A DNA stretch of 64,000 nt from Terriglobus sp. RCC_193 (GCF_041355105.1 NZ_JBFUPK010000001.1:310001-374000); one strand, 5' to 3'. Positions 43,845 through 53,303 are shown, counted from the stretch's first letter. Numbers and translations: made by a program. Notes: generated by a model from the sequence alone, not told the origin.

Positions 43845-44945
43845 TCAGTGACTGACTTGTTCGCGTCGGAGCAGTTCTTTCTTACGTTCCACGCCCCAGC
43901 GATAGCCGGAGAGTGCTCCATCGCTGCGTAAAACGCGGTGACAGGGAATTGCGACTGCCAGCGCGTTGGAGGCGCATGCCTGTGCTACGGCGCGTACGGA
44001 GCGTGGATTGCCGATGCGTTGTGCGATCTCTGCATAGCTTGCGGTTTCTCCTGCTGGGATAGCCTGCAGTGCCTGCCAGACGCGTTGTTGGAACGCTGTG
44101 CCGCGAATGTCCAGCGGGAGATCGATGTGGCTATGGCGTGGCTGCTCTGTCCATGCAACGACCTTCTCCAGCGTCTCGGAAAAGGCGGTGTCACCCGGTA
44201 CCAGCGATGCCCGCGGAAAGCGTTGCTGCAGATCAGCGAGTAGCGTCTCTTCTGTGTCGCCCATGAGGATGGCGCAGATGCCGCGTGGACTGCGCGCGAC
44301 CAGGATCATCCCGAGCGTGGAAGGGCCGATGGCGTAGGTAATGTCGGTATTCTGGCCACCTTTGCGGAACTGAGTGGGCGTCATGCCAAGTGTGTTCGCG
44401 GCTGCATGATAAAAGCGGCTGGAGGAACTGAAACCTGTTTCGTAAATGGATTCTGTCACGGTCGGGCTTCCTTTCAGGTGCTTCAGCATTTGCTTTGAGC
44501 GGCAGGCGTTTGCGTATTGGCGAGGCGTGAGTCCGGTGGCGGCGCGGAACTGGCGATGCAGGTGGAACTGGCTGAGCCCCACCTGCTGTGCAAGCGCTTC
44601 AAGGGGAGGTAGTGGATCGCCTGCCGCGACGGCGCGCTCAATAGTGCGGCATAGTGTGGCTATGGCTTCCGTGGATGGATTCGCACTCTGGTCTGGTTTG
44701 CAGCGCTGGCAGGGGCGGAATCCGGCGCGTATGGCTTCCTGCGCATTGGCATGAAAGCGCACGTTTTCAGGACGCGGCGTGCGTGAGGAGCATCCCGGGC
44801 GGCAGAAGACACCGGTGCTGCGGACGGAATAGACGAAGGTGCCATCCGCCTGGCGATCACGGCGGACAACCGCATCCCACCGAACGTCGTTCAGGATGGA
44901 TTGCGATTCCGGTGACGCTTTCGTATTGGCTGCTTTCCGTTTCAT
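43845..44945 (-). CDS. ada: Bifunctional Ada: methyl-phosphotriester sensor and O6-methylguanine-DNA methyltransferase
   Basis: 366 residues. The N-terminal zinc domain has Cys48, Cys52, Cys79 and Cys82, the same spacing as E. coli Ada (Cys38-x3-Cys-x26-Cys-x2-Cys), in TGVFCRPGCSSRTPRPENVR. An AraC-type HTH follows (LPPLEALAQQVGLSQFHLHR, YETGFSSSSRFYHAAA). The C-terminal methyltransferase has the acceptor Cys335 in IPCHRVLRSDGALSGYRWG. Methylated Ada activates alkylation repair genes. A flavin-reductase-like gene ends 14 bases upstream on the same strand. Confidence 0.95.
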   Translation of the reverse strand: MKRKAANTKASPESQSILNDVRWDAVVRRDRQADGTFVYSVRSTGVFCRPGCSSRTPRPENVRFHANAQEAIRAGFRPCQRCKPDQSANPSTEAIATLCRTIERAVAAGDPLPPLEALAQQVGLSQFHLHRQFRAATGLTPRQYANACRSKQMLKHLKGSPTVTESIYETGFSSSSRFYHAAANTLGMTPTQFRKGGQNTDITYAIGPSTLGMILVARSPRGICAILMGDTEETLLADLQQRFPRASLVPGDTAFSETLEKVVAWTEQPRHSHIDLPLDIRGTAFQQRVWQALQAIPAGETASYAEIAQRIGNPRSVRAVAQACASNALAVAIPCHRVLRSDGALSGYRWGVERKKELLRREQVSH

Positions 44946-44959
44946 GTGCGCTTTCCTTT

Positions 44960-45613
44960 CTATCGTTTCATGTGTGGCACTGGGCGGTAGGCTTCTTCTG
45001 GAATGCTGGCCAGCGTGGAGTGTGAAAGCTCGCCGGATAGGCCGTAAAAGCGGCAGAAACTCATCATGAGAGGGCGCCAGCGATCGGGATCAATGTGGTT
45101 GCTGCGGCCCGGGACAAGCAGCGATGGGGCCGCATGCATCCGGACGATGCGGACCTCAAAAGCAAGCGCGCCGGCCGCTTTGTCAGGACGGTGGCCAAAG
45201 TCGTGGACCTGTTCCAGAACGGCCTCCATCTGTAGAGGGCACTCTGCCACACGAACAGCCTGGACGCTTTCGGAAGGTTGCGTGGTGAGACCGCTGATGC
45301 CGAACTTGTCCTTGTGGTGCCGGTATCCCATAGCTTGTTTATGGGGCGGAACTGGATCAGAACCGGTCAGTTTTGCCAGCCGGTCCACGTGGCTCACCAT
45401 TGCGTCTGACGGCAGGTTCAGGACGCATTCCCGCTCACGTAGCAGGTTTTGCGCGGTGTGTCCTTTGGCGCCAAGGCCAAGCATGCAGTTCCAGCCCAGC
45501 CACCATGCGGAGGACATGGGTGCAAGATTGTTTGTGCCGTCTTCATTGCGTGAACTGATGAGGACGACAGGCGTTCCGACGTAAAGGATTGAAGGTTCTA
45601 CAGCAATGTGCAT
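44960..45613 (-). CDS. Flavin-reductase-like FMN-binding protein
   Basis: 217 residues from the ATG at 45613. The pattern ILYVGTPVVLISSRNEDGTN, NLAPMSSAWWLGWNCMLGLG and NLLRERECVLNLPSDAM matches the FMN-binding split-barrel (flavin reductase) family. Substrate unknown. It sits immediately upstream of ada and may be cotranscribed with it, an association that could relate to alkylation stress or be chance. It diverges from metC; the 5' ends of the two genes are 99 bases apart. Confidence 0.8.
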   Translation of the reverse strand: MHIAVEPSILYVGTPVVLISSRNEDGTNNLAPMSSAWWLGWNCMLGLGAKGHTAQNLLRERECVLNLPSDAMVSHVDRLAKLTGSDPVPPHKQAMGYRHHKDKFGISGLTTQPSESVQAVRVAECPLQMEAVLEQVHDFGHRPDKAAGALAFEVRIVRMHAAPSLLVPGRSNHIDPDRWRPLMMSFCRFYGLSGELSHSTLASIPEEAYRPVPHMKR

Positions 45614-45712
45614 GTTGCAATCATCTGTGGCAGAGCGCTCTCGCCACACTCCATTTCTTGCTGTGTAATTCGCTTTCCTGCACGGTGGCCTTGTATTCGA
45701 TAGGCTGGATGT

Positions 45713-46867
45713 ATGGATTGGCGCACCCGTTTGCTGCACGCGAAGCCCGAGCTTCCTGAAAACTTTGAATCCCTTGCCTCTGCAACGTATCGCGGATCGA
45801 CTGTTGTGTTCCCTTCGATGGAAGGCCTACGCGACGGTTGGCGGCAGAGTGAGATTGGTTACTCCTACGGCATTTATGGCACACCCACAGCGATGGAACT
45901 CGCGGCACGCATTGCTGCGATGGAAGGCGCGCGGCATACGTTTTTAACGCCCAGCGGAATGTCAGCGATTGCGTTAGTCGATCTGGCCTTCACGAAGGCG
46001 GGCGATCACGTGCTGATTCCCGTGCAAGCCTACGGGCCGAATGTGGAAGCGGCCAAGAACCTGCTTGGCCGTTATGGCGTGGAGACGGAGCTTTATGACG
46101 CGACGATCGGCGGCGGCATTGCATCCCTGATTCGCGAGAACACAGCACTGATCTGGTGCGAAAGCCCCAGCTCCATCACGATGGAAGTGCAGGATGTGCC
46201 CGCGATTGTTAAGGCGGCCCATGCGCGCGGTGTTGTAGTGGCGATTGATAACACGTATGCCGCAGGTGTGCTGTTCGATGCGTTTGCGCATGGCGTGGAC
46301 GTGAGTGTGCAGGCGCTGACGAAGTATGTGGGTGGTCACAGCGATCTGTTGCTCGGTTCGGTTTCCGTTGCGACGGAAGATGGCTATGAGCGTGTGGGGA
46401 ATACACGGCGCATGTTGGGATTAAGTGTTTCGCCCGATGAGTGTTCGCTGGCGCTGCGTGGTTTGCAGACGCTGGCGGTGCGACTGGAACGCATGGAAGA
46501 CTCCACGCTGGAGATTGCGAAGTGGCTTGCGGAGCGCAGCGAGATTGATGTGGTACTGCATCCCGCGTTGCCTTCGTGCCCGGGACATGAAATCTGGAAG
46601 CGGGACTTTACCGGATCCGCAAGTGTGTTTTCAGTACTGTTTTCACCGCGGTATTCGCCGGAGCAGGTGAATGCATTTGTGGATCACTTGAGCCTGTTCA
46701 AAATTGGTTGGAGCTGGGGCGGCGTAAACAGTCTTGCGATGGCGTATCCCACGTTGACGCGCATCGACGCGAATCATCATGGAAGAATTGTGCGTCTGAA
46801 CATCGGACTGGAAGCGCCCGTGGATCTGATTGCAGACCTGGAGCGCTCGCTTTCCTTGTTGGGATGA
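45713..46867 (+). CDS. metC: Cystathionine beta-lyase
   Basis: 384 residues. PLP enzyme of methionine synthesis that splits cystathionine to homocysteine. The Cys/Met-metabolism fold is clear: SYGIYGTPTAMELAARIAAM, MEGARHTFLTPSGMSAI, ALTKYVGGHSDLLLGSV with the PLP-binding Lys, and VRLNIGLEAPVDLIADLERS near the end. It resembles E. coli-type MetC more than gamma-synthases, though substrate specificity in this family is hard to read. First of a likely operon metC-MFS-tag-thrC; the next start is five bases after its stop. Confidence 0.85.
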   Translation: MDWRTRLLHAKPELPENFESLASATYRGSTVVFPSMEGLRDGWRQSEIGYSYGIYGTPTAMELAARIAAMEGARHTFLTPSGMSAIALVDLAFTKAGDHVLIPVQAYGPNVEAAKNLLGRYGVETELYDATIGGGIASLIRENTALIWCESPSSITMEVQDVPAIVKAAHARGVVVAIDNTYAAGVLFDAFAHGVDVSVQALTKYVGGHSDLLLGSVSVATEDGYERVGNTRRMLGLSVSPDECSLALRGLQTLAVRLERMEDSTLEIAKWLAERSEIDVVLHPALPSCPGHEIWKRDFTGSASVFSVLFSPRYSPEQVNAFVDHLSLFKIGWSWGGVNSLAMAYPTLTRIDANHHGRIVRLNIGLEAPVDLIADLERSLSLLG

Positions 46868-46871
46868 TTCG

Positions 46872-48176
46872 TTGACAGAACAAGCTTTGCCGCAACCGCC
46901 GATGAGCCGATTTGCGCACACCATGCGTGCGTTGCGGCACCGCAATTACCGGCTTTACCTGTCCGGTCAGTGCGTGTCATTGATGGGGACGTGGATGACG
47001 CGGCTGGCGCTGTCATGGCTCACGTACCGGCTGACACATTCGGCATTTCTGTTAGGTATGGTGGGGTTTGCCGGGCAGATTCTTACGTTTGTTCTGGCTC
47101 CGTTTGCGGGTGTGTGGGTGGACCGCATGGATCGCCGCAAACTGCTGGTGATGACGCAGGTGGCGGCTGCTGTACAGTCGCTTGCGCTTGCGGCATTGAC
47201 GCTGGCTAAGGTCATTACCATTCAGGAAATTCTTGCGCTGGCTGCGTTGCAGGGATTGATTGATGCATTCGATATGCCTGCGCGGCAATCGTTTGTGACG
47301 AAGATGGTGCCGGACAAGGAAGACCTGAGCAATGCGATTGCGCTGAACTCGTCGATGGTGAATGTGGCGCGTTTAGTGGGGCCTTCAGTAGCTGCGATTG
47401 TGATTGCAAAGCTTGGCGAGGGATGGTGCTTCGGGATTGATGGTGTTTCGTATCTTGCAGTGATCGCGTCGTTGTTGATGATGCGGATCAAGCCGGATGT
47501 ACCGGGTGCGCATCATCGTCCTGCCATGGCGGAACAGATGCGTGAGGGATGGGGCTATGTAAGCCGCTTCATTCCTGTACGAAACATCCTGTTGCTGTTC
47601 GCGATGACGAGTCTGATGGGAATGTCACAGATGGCCTTGCTGCCACTGTTTGCAGCGCAGGTGTTGCATGGTGGTCCACGCATGTTGGGACTGCTTACAA
47701 CAGCCAATGCTGTGGGGGCTTTGGTAGCTGCAGTCCTGCTGGCATCTCGAAAAAATGCCGTTGGGCTTCTGCGTTACGTTCAATACGGTGGTGCGTTGTT
47801 TGGTGCGGCGCTTATTGTGTTTGGCATGTCGCACTGGGTCGCTCTGTCGTTGCTGGCCATGGTGGCGATGGGCTTCGGCATTATGACAGGGATGGGTGGA
47901 AGCAATACGATCATCCAGACGCTGTCACCGGAAGAGAAACGCGGCCGTGTGATGAGTTTTTATACGATGGCCTTCATCGGCATGACGCCGTTCGGAAGTC
48001 TGCAGGCGGGTGCATTGGCACACCGGATAGGCGCGCCACACACGCTGGTGTTCAGCGGCGTGTGCGTACTGCTGGCGGGGGCGTGTTTCTGGTCGCAGAC
48101 ATCAACCATGCGCCTGCATATACGGGCGCGATATGAAGAACTTGGCATTCTGCAACCGAAGAAAGAGGCAGCATGA
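46872..48176 (+). CDS. MFS transporter (EntS/MFS_3-like exporter)
   Basis: 434 residues if started at TTG 46872; an ATG at 46902 is the alternative. About 12 hydrophobic helices. The first loop RNYRLYLSGQCVSLMGTWMT and the MFS loop APFAGVWVDRMDRRKLLVMT after TM2 are typical of the MFS_3 group that includes enterobactin exporter EntS. The second loop RGRVMSFYTMAFIGMTPFGS fits too. Substrate unknown. Its last four bases overlap the tag start (ATGA), so the genes are translationally coupled. Confidence 0.88.
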   Translation: MTEQALPQPPMSRFAHTMRALRHRNYRLYLSGQCVSLMGTWMTRLALSWLTYRLTHSAFLLGMVGFAGQILTFVLAPFAGVWVDRMDRRKLLVMTQVAAAVQSLALAALTLAKVITIQEILALAALQGLIDAFDMPARQSFVTKMVPDKEDLSNAIALNSSMVNVARLVGPSVAAIVIAKLGEGWCFGIDGVSYLAVIASLLMMRIKPDVPGAHHRPAMAEQMREGWGYVSRFIPVRNILLLFAMTSLMGMSQMALLPLFAAQVLHGGPRMLGLLTTANAVGALVAAVLLASRKNAVGLLRYVQYGGALFGAALIVFGMSHWVALSLLAMVAMGFGIMTGMGGSNTIIQTLSPEEKRGRVMSFYTMAFIGMTPFGSLQAGALAHRIGAPHTLVFSGVCVLLAGACFWSQTSTMRLHIRARYEELGILQPKKEAA

Positions 48177-48724
48177 CGAAGCAGCGTTGCAAATGGAGTG
48201 AGCGCGATCCGATGGAGACGGTGTACCACGATGAAGAGTGGGGTGTGCCGGTGCACGACGGCCGTATGTTGTGGGAGTGCCTGATGCTGGAAGGCTTTCA
48301 GGCAGGGTTGTCGTGGACCATCATTCTTCGTAAGCGTGAGAATTTTCGTGAAGCGTTCCTCGGCTTCGATCCGAAGAAGGTGGCGAAGTTCGGCGAGCGC
48401 GAGATTGAGATATTGCTCGCGAATCCGGGCATTGTGCGTTCACGCGCGAAGATCGAAGCAACGATCAAAGGCGCGCAGATTTACCTGGATATGCAGAAGA
48501 AAGGTGAAGACTTCGCCGATTTCTGCTGGAGCTTCACGAAAGGCAAAGTGTTGCGCGGTGATGGAACGGTGGTTGCGGAGACGGAGCTTTCCAAGACCAT
48601 CTCAAAAGAGCTGAAACGACGCGGGTTTAAATTCGTAGGGCCTTCCATTACCTATGCGTGGATGCAGGCTGTGGGCATTGTGAATGACCATGTGGCGCAT
48701 TGCTACCGTCGCAAGCAGCTATAA
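48173..48724 (+). CDS. tag: DNA-3-methyladenine glycosylase I
   Basis: 183 residues. Removes 3-methyladenine from alkylated DNA. The zinc site Cys6, His19, His173 and Cys177 matches that of E. coli Tag (Cys4, His17, His175, Cys179), and EWGVPVHDGRMLWECLMLEG followed by FQAGLSWTIILRKRENFREA holds the catalytic-pocket Glu and Trp. It overlaps the preceding MFS gene by four bases and precedes thrC by 20. Together with ada about 3 kb away it handles alkylation damage, although the two are on opposite strands. Confidence 0.96.
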   Translation: MTKQRCKWSERDPMETVYHDEEWGVPVHDGRMLWECLMLEGFQAGLSWTIILRKRENFREAFLGFDPKKVAKFGEREIEILLANPGIVRSRAKIEATIKGAQIYLDMQKKGEDFADFCWSFTKGKVLRGDGTVVAETELSKTISKELKRRGFKFVGPSITYAWMQAVGIVNDHVAHCYRRKQL

Positions 48725-48744
48725 ATCCTCTATCCTGTTGAAGT

Positions 48745-49908
48745 ATGCCGAAAATTTCTTTTCTGGAGTGTTCGCGTTGTCAGCATCGCGAAAGTGCGGA
48801 TGTGCCGCGGACAGTTTGCTCTGTATGTGCTGGCACATTTTATGTGCGGTATGACCTTTCCGAATTGAAGGGAACCGCAGTTCGCGACAGCCTTCCGCAG
48901 ACCGATAGCATGTGGCGCTATGCTCCGGTGCTGCCGGATGCTCTGCCGGTGACACTCGCCGAAGGATGGACGCCGGTGATAGCGTCGCGGCGCAATCCGA
49001 ATGTGCTGTTGAAGGAAGAAGGCACAAATCCCACGGGCACCTTCAAGGCGCGCGGTATGAGCCTGTGCATGACCATGATGAAGCACTATGGCGTGCAGAA
49101 AGTGGCCGTGCCCAGCGCAGGCAATGCAGGCGGCGCGTGTGCTGCGTATGCGGCGGCTGCTGGCATTGAGGCGCACGTGTTCATGCCGCAGGATGTGCCG
49201 TTGGCCAACCAGGTGGAGTGCATCGCTTATGGCGCAAACATGACGCTGGTGGATGGCCTGATCAGTGATTGCGCGAAGATTGTTGCCGCGCGCAAGGAAA
49301 CCGAGGGATGGTTTGATGTATCCACGCTGAAGGAGCCGTTTCGCGTGGAAGGCAAGAAGACCATGGGCTACGAACTGGTCGAGCAGCTTGGGTGGGAGTA
49401 TCCCGATGCGGTCTTCTATCCCACCGGCGGCGGCGTTGGCCTGATCGGCATGTGGAAGGCGTTCCTTGAGATGGAGGAGCTTGGCTGGGTATCCGGCAAG
49501 CGACCAAAGATGATCGCGTGCCAGGCTGCTGGATGTGAGCCAGTGACGAAAGCGTATCGCGAAGGCAAGGATGCCAGCGAGATGTTTCAGAATGCGCATA
49601 CGTTGGCGAGCGGTCTGCGAGTGCCGAAGCCGTACGGCGACTACATCATCCTGGACGTGGTGCGTGAGAGCGGCGGCACGGTGATTTCACAGACGGACGA
49701 TGAGATCTTCACATCGATCCAGGATTGGGGCCGGAATGAGGGAATCCTGCTGTCGCCGGAGGGTGCGGCGGCTACGGCAGCGTACGACCGGCTGATTGAA
49801 AACGGATTTCTGAAGAAGACGGACCGCGTGGTGATCTTCAACACCGGTACGGGCAACAAGTACACCGATGTATTGAACGTCATGCAGCGGGCGCATCACG
49901 CGGTATAA
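48745..49908 (+). CDS. thrC: Threonine synthase
   Basis: 387 residues. Makes threonine from O-phosphohomoserine with PLP. An N-terminal zinc ribbon has Cys9, Cys12, Cys25 and Cys28. The PLP Lys101 is in NPTGTFKARGMS, followed by SAGNAGGACAAYAAAAGIEA and FYPTGGGVGLIGMWKAFLEM, the phosphate-binding loop. This is the short, ribbon-bearing type of threonine synthase. It follows tag by 20 bases at the end of the operon that starts with metC, so homoserine-derived branches share a transcript. Confidence 0.93.
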   Translation: MPKISFLECSRCQHRESADVPRTVCSVCAGTFYVRYDLSELKGTAVRDSLPQTDSMWRYAPVLPDALPVTLAEGWTPVIASRRNPNVLLKEEGTNPTGTFKARGMSLCMTMMKHYGVQKVAVPSAGNAGGACAAYAAAAGIEAHVFMPQDVPLANQVECIAYGANMTLVDGLISDCAKIVAARKETEGWFDVSTLKEPFRVEGKKTMGYELVEQLGWEYPDAVFYPTGGGVGLIGMWKAFLEMEELGWVSGKRPKMIACQAAGCEPVTKAYREGKDASEMFQNAHTLASGLRVPKPYGDYIILDVVRESGGTVISQTDDEIFTSIQDWGRNEGILLSPEGAAATAAYDRLIENGFLKKTDRVVIFNTGTGNKYTDVLNVMQRAHHAV

Positions 49909-49997
49909 CGTCAGTGCGTGGAGGGCTGTGCGGTGATCGGACTGATTGTCCGGTGATCGCATTGCTCCTCGTGTTTTCACGCTGATAGGCTTTTTTC

Positions 49998-51491
49998 ATG
50001 TCTGAAACTGCACTTCTGCCTACCGAGACCGATGTACTGCTGGTAGGCGCCGGTATCATGTCTGCCACGCTGGGCATCCTGCTCAAGTCGCTGGTCCCTT
50101 CGCTGCAATTGACCGTGGTGGAGACGCAGGATCGCGCCGCTGTAGAAAGTTCGGATGCGTGGAATAACGCGGGCACCGGCCATGCGGCGCTGTGCGAATT
50201 GAACTACACGCCCGAGGCCGAGAATGGTTCCATTGCCATTGATCGGGCCATCAAGATCAACGAGCAGTTTCAGCATTCGCGGCAGTTCTGGGCGGCGCTG
50301 GTAGAGCGTGGTCTGATCTCAGACCCCAGGCAGTTCATCAATCCTGTGCCGCACATGAGCTTTGTCTCTGGTGCGGAGAGCGTGGAGTTTTTGCGTAAGC
50401 GCTACCACGCGATGCAGGCCTGCCCGCTGTTTGCAGGTATGCAGTTCTCAGATGATCCTGCAGTCCTGAAACAGTGGATTCCACTGATGATGGAGCAGCG
50501 CTCGCCGACTGAGCCTGTGGCAGCAACGCGCGCGGAGTTTGGTACTGACCTGAACTTTGGCGCATTGACACGCATGTTGTTCGGCGCGCTGGAACAGCAG
50601 GGAAGCCGCGTGGTCATGCGGCACCGTGTGACGGAACTGACGCAGTTACCGGATACGCGCTGGTATGTCGAAGTAGAAGACCTGGCCACTGGTAACACCA
50701 GCCGCGTGACGGCGCGGTTTGTGTTTCTTGGCGCAGGCGGTGGGGCTTTACCGTTGCTGCAGAAGTCGGGGATTCCGGAAGGCCGCGGTTATGGCGGTTT
50801 TCCCGTCAGTGGGCAGTGGCTGCGCTGTACGAATCGCGAGGTGATTGAACGCCATGCGGCCAAGGTGTACGGCAAGCCCGCGCTGGGCGCGCCGCCGATG
50901 AGTGTGCCGCATCTGGATACGCGCGTGATCGACGGCAAGAAGGAGCTGTTGTTCGGGCCGTTTGCGGGCTTCACAACGAAGTTTCTCAAGTTCGGTTCGT
51001 TCCTTGATCTACCGAAGTCCATTGGCACAGGAAATCTCGTTTCCATGCTGGGTGCGGGTGCGCACAACCTGGACCTGACGAAGTATTTGATCGGGCAGGT
51101 GATGCAGTCGCAGGAAGACCGCGTGAATGCTCTGCGCGAGTTCGTGCCGACGGCTCGCGGTGAGGATTGGGTTCTTGAGATTGCAGGGCAGCGTGTGCAG
51201 ATCATCAAGCCGGATGAAAAGGCTGGCGGGCGGCTGGAGTTTGGCACCGAGGTGATTCGCAGCGCAGATGGATCGCTGGCAGCGTTGCTGGGCGCTTCGC
51301 CGGGTGCATCCACTGCGGTTTCCATCATGCTGGAGCTGATTACACGTGGTACTTCCGTGGTGTCGCAGGAGGCTTGTACGTCAGAGGCGCTGCAGTCGCT
51401 GATCCCGAGCTATGGACGTTCCATGGCGAAGGAGCCGGAGCTTTTAGCTGAGGTTACGGAGCGAACGGGGCGCTTGTTGCAGCTTCGGTAG
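49998..51491 (+). CDS. mqo: Malate:quinone oxidoreductase
   Basis: 497 residues. Membrane-associated FAD enzyme oxidising malate and passing electrons to quinone. FAD motif DVLLVGAGIMSATLGILLKS (12-31), then SSDAWNNAGTGHAALCELNY and FVFLGAGGGALPLLQKSGIP. LGASPGASTAVSIMLELI near the C-terminus is also typical. It bypasses NAD-linked malate dehydrogenase and would feed the menaquinone pool suggested by mqnE. It stands alone, 89 bases after thrC. Confidence 0.95.
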   Translation: MSETALLPTETDVLLVGAGIMSATLGILLKSLVPSLQLTVVETQDRAAVESSDAWNNAGTGHAALCELNYTPEAENGSIAIDRAIKINEQFQHSRQFWAALVERGLISDPRQFINPVPHMSFVSGAESVEFLRKRYHAMQACPLFAGMQFSDDPAVLKQWIPLMMEQRSPTEPVAATRAEFGTDLNFGALTRMLFGALEQQGSRVVMRHRVTELTQLPDTRWYVEVEDLATGNTSRVTARFVFLGAGGGALPLLQKSGIPEGRGYGGFPVSGQWLRCTNREVIERHAAKVYGKPALGAPPMSVPHLDTRVIDGKKELLFGPFAGFTTKFLKFGSFLDLPKSIGTGNLVSMLGAGAHNLDLTKYLIGQVMQSQEDRVNALREFVPTARGEDWVLEIAGQRVQIIKPDEKAGGRLEFGTEVIRSADGSLAALLGASPGASTAVSIMLELITRGTSVVSQEACTSEALQSLIPSYGRSMAKEPELLAEVTERTGRLLQLR

Positions 51492-51548
51492 CGATGTCCG
51501 TTTATAGAGAGGCCAAGCTACATTGCATGCTTTAGAAGAGGATTCGAG

Positions 51549-52324
51549 ATGGGAAAGAGGCATAGTGATGGGAGTGCCGGCGATGCCAATTATGCGGCCA
51601 TCGGGACTGGTTACACCTCTTACCGAAAACCCGAGCCAAGGATTGCCGCGTTCATTCAGAGGGCCTTGGGTGAGGCGAGAACAGTTCTGAATGTAGGGGC
51701 TGGAGCAGGTTCGTACGAGCCCACGACCGGCGTGTGACTGCTGTTGAGCCATCTGCTTCGATGCGTGCGCAGAGGCCCACTCATTTTCCGCAGGCAGTGG
51801 ATGCTGTTGCTGAGAATCTTTCCTTTGCAGACGGAAGTTTCGATGCGAGCATGGCCTCATTCTCCGTTCATCAATGGTCAGATTTGGGGGCTGGTTTAGC
51901 TCAGATGCGAAGGGTCACATGTGGACCGGTGCTGATCCTGACTTGCGATCCCGATTCGCTTCACCGGTCTTGGCTGCAGGATTACGCTCCCGAGATGATT
52001 GAGGTAGAAGCTCGCCGGTATCCCTCGATGCAGTCGATTGAAGATGGTCTTGGCGGGAATGTGGAGGTCATTGCCATACCCATTCCTCTGCATTGCTCTG
52101 ATGGTTTTAGCGAAGCCTATTACGGACGTCCCGAAGCCCTCTTGGATCCAGGAGCCCGGCGTGCTAATTCTGCGTGGAGCTTTGTGGAGCCTTCAGTAGA
52201 GACTCGTTGTGTGGAAAGCTTGACTCGTGATCTGAACAACGGTGTGTGGAACGAAAAATATGGCTACCTCCGTAATCAGCCGTATTTCGAAGGTTCACTT
52301 CGACTTGTGGTTAGCCGCATATAA
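51549..52324 (+). pseudogene. SAM-dependent methyltransferase broken by a one-base frameshift
   Basis: The first frame (51549-51737) encodes YAAIGTGYTSYRKPEPRIAA and the SAM motif TVLNVGAGAGSYEPT, then reads into TGA at 51735. The second frame (from about 51726) resumes with VTAVEPSASMRAQRP and FADGSFDASMASFSVHQWSD, the next motifs of a class I methyltransferase. Adding one base after 51725 (ACG G AC CGG CGT) restores ...YEPTDRRVTAVEPS..., exactly the expected join. It is a one-base loss or sequencing error. Intact, it would be about 258 residues. Substrate unknown. Confidence 0.8.
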
Positions 52325-52479
52325 GAGCATCCAGGCAGAGGTTACGGAACAGATAGGCGGTTCCCGCAGCTTCGGTATCTTGGCGCCATTCCTTGCCGTT
52401 ACCCCTGATCGTTTCTTCGTAATTCCTGTCGCGGGGAATCAGAATTAAGACGAATCCCCATTTCTTCTGCAGCGTCTAA

Positions 52480-52501
52480 CTCCTGCTCACGAAGCAAGGA
52501 G
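52480..52501 (+). promoter_or_regulatory. Hairpin that can hide the SDR ribosome site
   Basis: CTCCTGCT pairs with AGCAAGGAG (one bulged A) around loop CACGA, covering the AAGGAG ribosome site of the gene starting at 52508. Could act as a translation switch. Confidence 0.35.
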
Positions 52502-52507
52502 ACAGGC

Positions 52508-53239
52508 ATGGCAAAGGTTGTTCTGATTACAGGCGCAAACAAAGGCATTGGTTTTGAAGTGGCTCGGCAGTTGGGGCGCGTTGGATTTACCGTTCTGCTG
52601 GGTGCTCGTGATGCCAAGCGTGGCGAAGATGCGGCAGCGAAGCTTCGCAGCGAGGGCTCGGACGTTCGCTATGTTGTGGCCGACCTTGATCGTGCTTCTG
52701 AGACAGCCACAGCGCTTGCCGCTCAGATCCAGAAGGAGTTTGGCCATCTGGACGTGCTCATCAATAACGCGGGCATCTTCGATCTGACCGGTGGTGACAG
52801 CCCGGCAAGCACTGCGAAGATCGATGCGGTGAGACGCACCTTCGACATCAACTTCTTCGGCACGGTCGAGTTCACGCAACCGTTGTTGCCGTTGCTTCGC
52901 GCCGCCGAAAGCGCGCGCATCATCAATGTTTCAAGTGGACTTGGCTCTATCGGACTCAACAGCGATCCTGCTTCGCCGTTCTATCCTGTGAAGCCTCTTG
53001 GATACAACGCCTCAAAAGCTGCGCTGAATATGTTCACCGTTGATCTTGCGTGGGAGTTGCGAGACACAAATATCAGGGTCAATTCCATTTGCCCCGGCTT
53101 CACCGCAACGGACATTAACGGTAACACCGGCACGCAGACCATCGAAGAAGGCGCTGAGGCTATTGTGCGTTTCGCGCAGCAGCCTGACGACAGCCCCACA
53201 GGCGGCTTCTTCCACAAGGATGGCACGTACCCCTGGTAG
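52508..53239 (+). CDS. Short-chain dehydrogenase/reductase
   Basis: 243 residues. Classical SDR with cofactor motif TGANKGIG (8-15), NNAG at 86-89, catalytic Ser142/143 in INVSSGLGS and Tyr166-x3-Lys170 in YNASKAALN. The PG motif ICPGFTATDINGNTGTQ follows. It resembles plant/bacterial carbonyl reductase-like SDRs (VLITGANKGIGFEVARQLG). Arg after the first strand (GARDAKR) suggests NADPH. The ATG has AAGGAG seven bases upstream. Substrate unknown; lies alone between the broken methyltransferase and a terminator. Confidence 0.92.
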   Translation: MAKVVLITGANKGIGFEVARQLGRVGFTVLLGARDAKRGEDAAAKLRSEGSDVRYVVADLDRASETATALAAQIQKEFGHLDVLINNAGIFDLTGGDSPASTAKIDAVRRTFDINFFGTVEFTQPLLPLLRAAESARIINVSSGLGSIGLNSDPASPFYPVKPLGYNASKAALNMFTVDLAWELRDTNIRVNSICPGFTATDINGNTGTQTIEEGAEAIVRFAQQPDDSPTGGFFHKDGTYPW

Positions 53240-53256
53240 TTCATGTCGTGTCTTTC

Positions 53257-53300
53257 CGAGGGGGATAGGGGAATGAATCGAACCCATTCCCTATCCCTCG
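53257..53300. terminator. Bidirectional terminator between SDR and acyltransferase
   Basis: Long hairpin: CGAGGG-ATAGGG-AATG pairs with CATT-CCCTAT-CCCTCG, with short bulges and loop AATCGAAC. 17 bases after the SDR stop and just beyond the acyltransferase stop on the other strand. Confidence 0.75.
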
Positions 53301-53303
53301 AAA

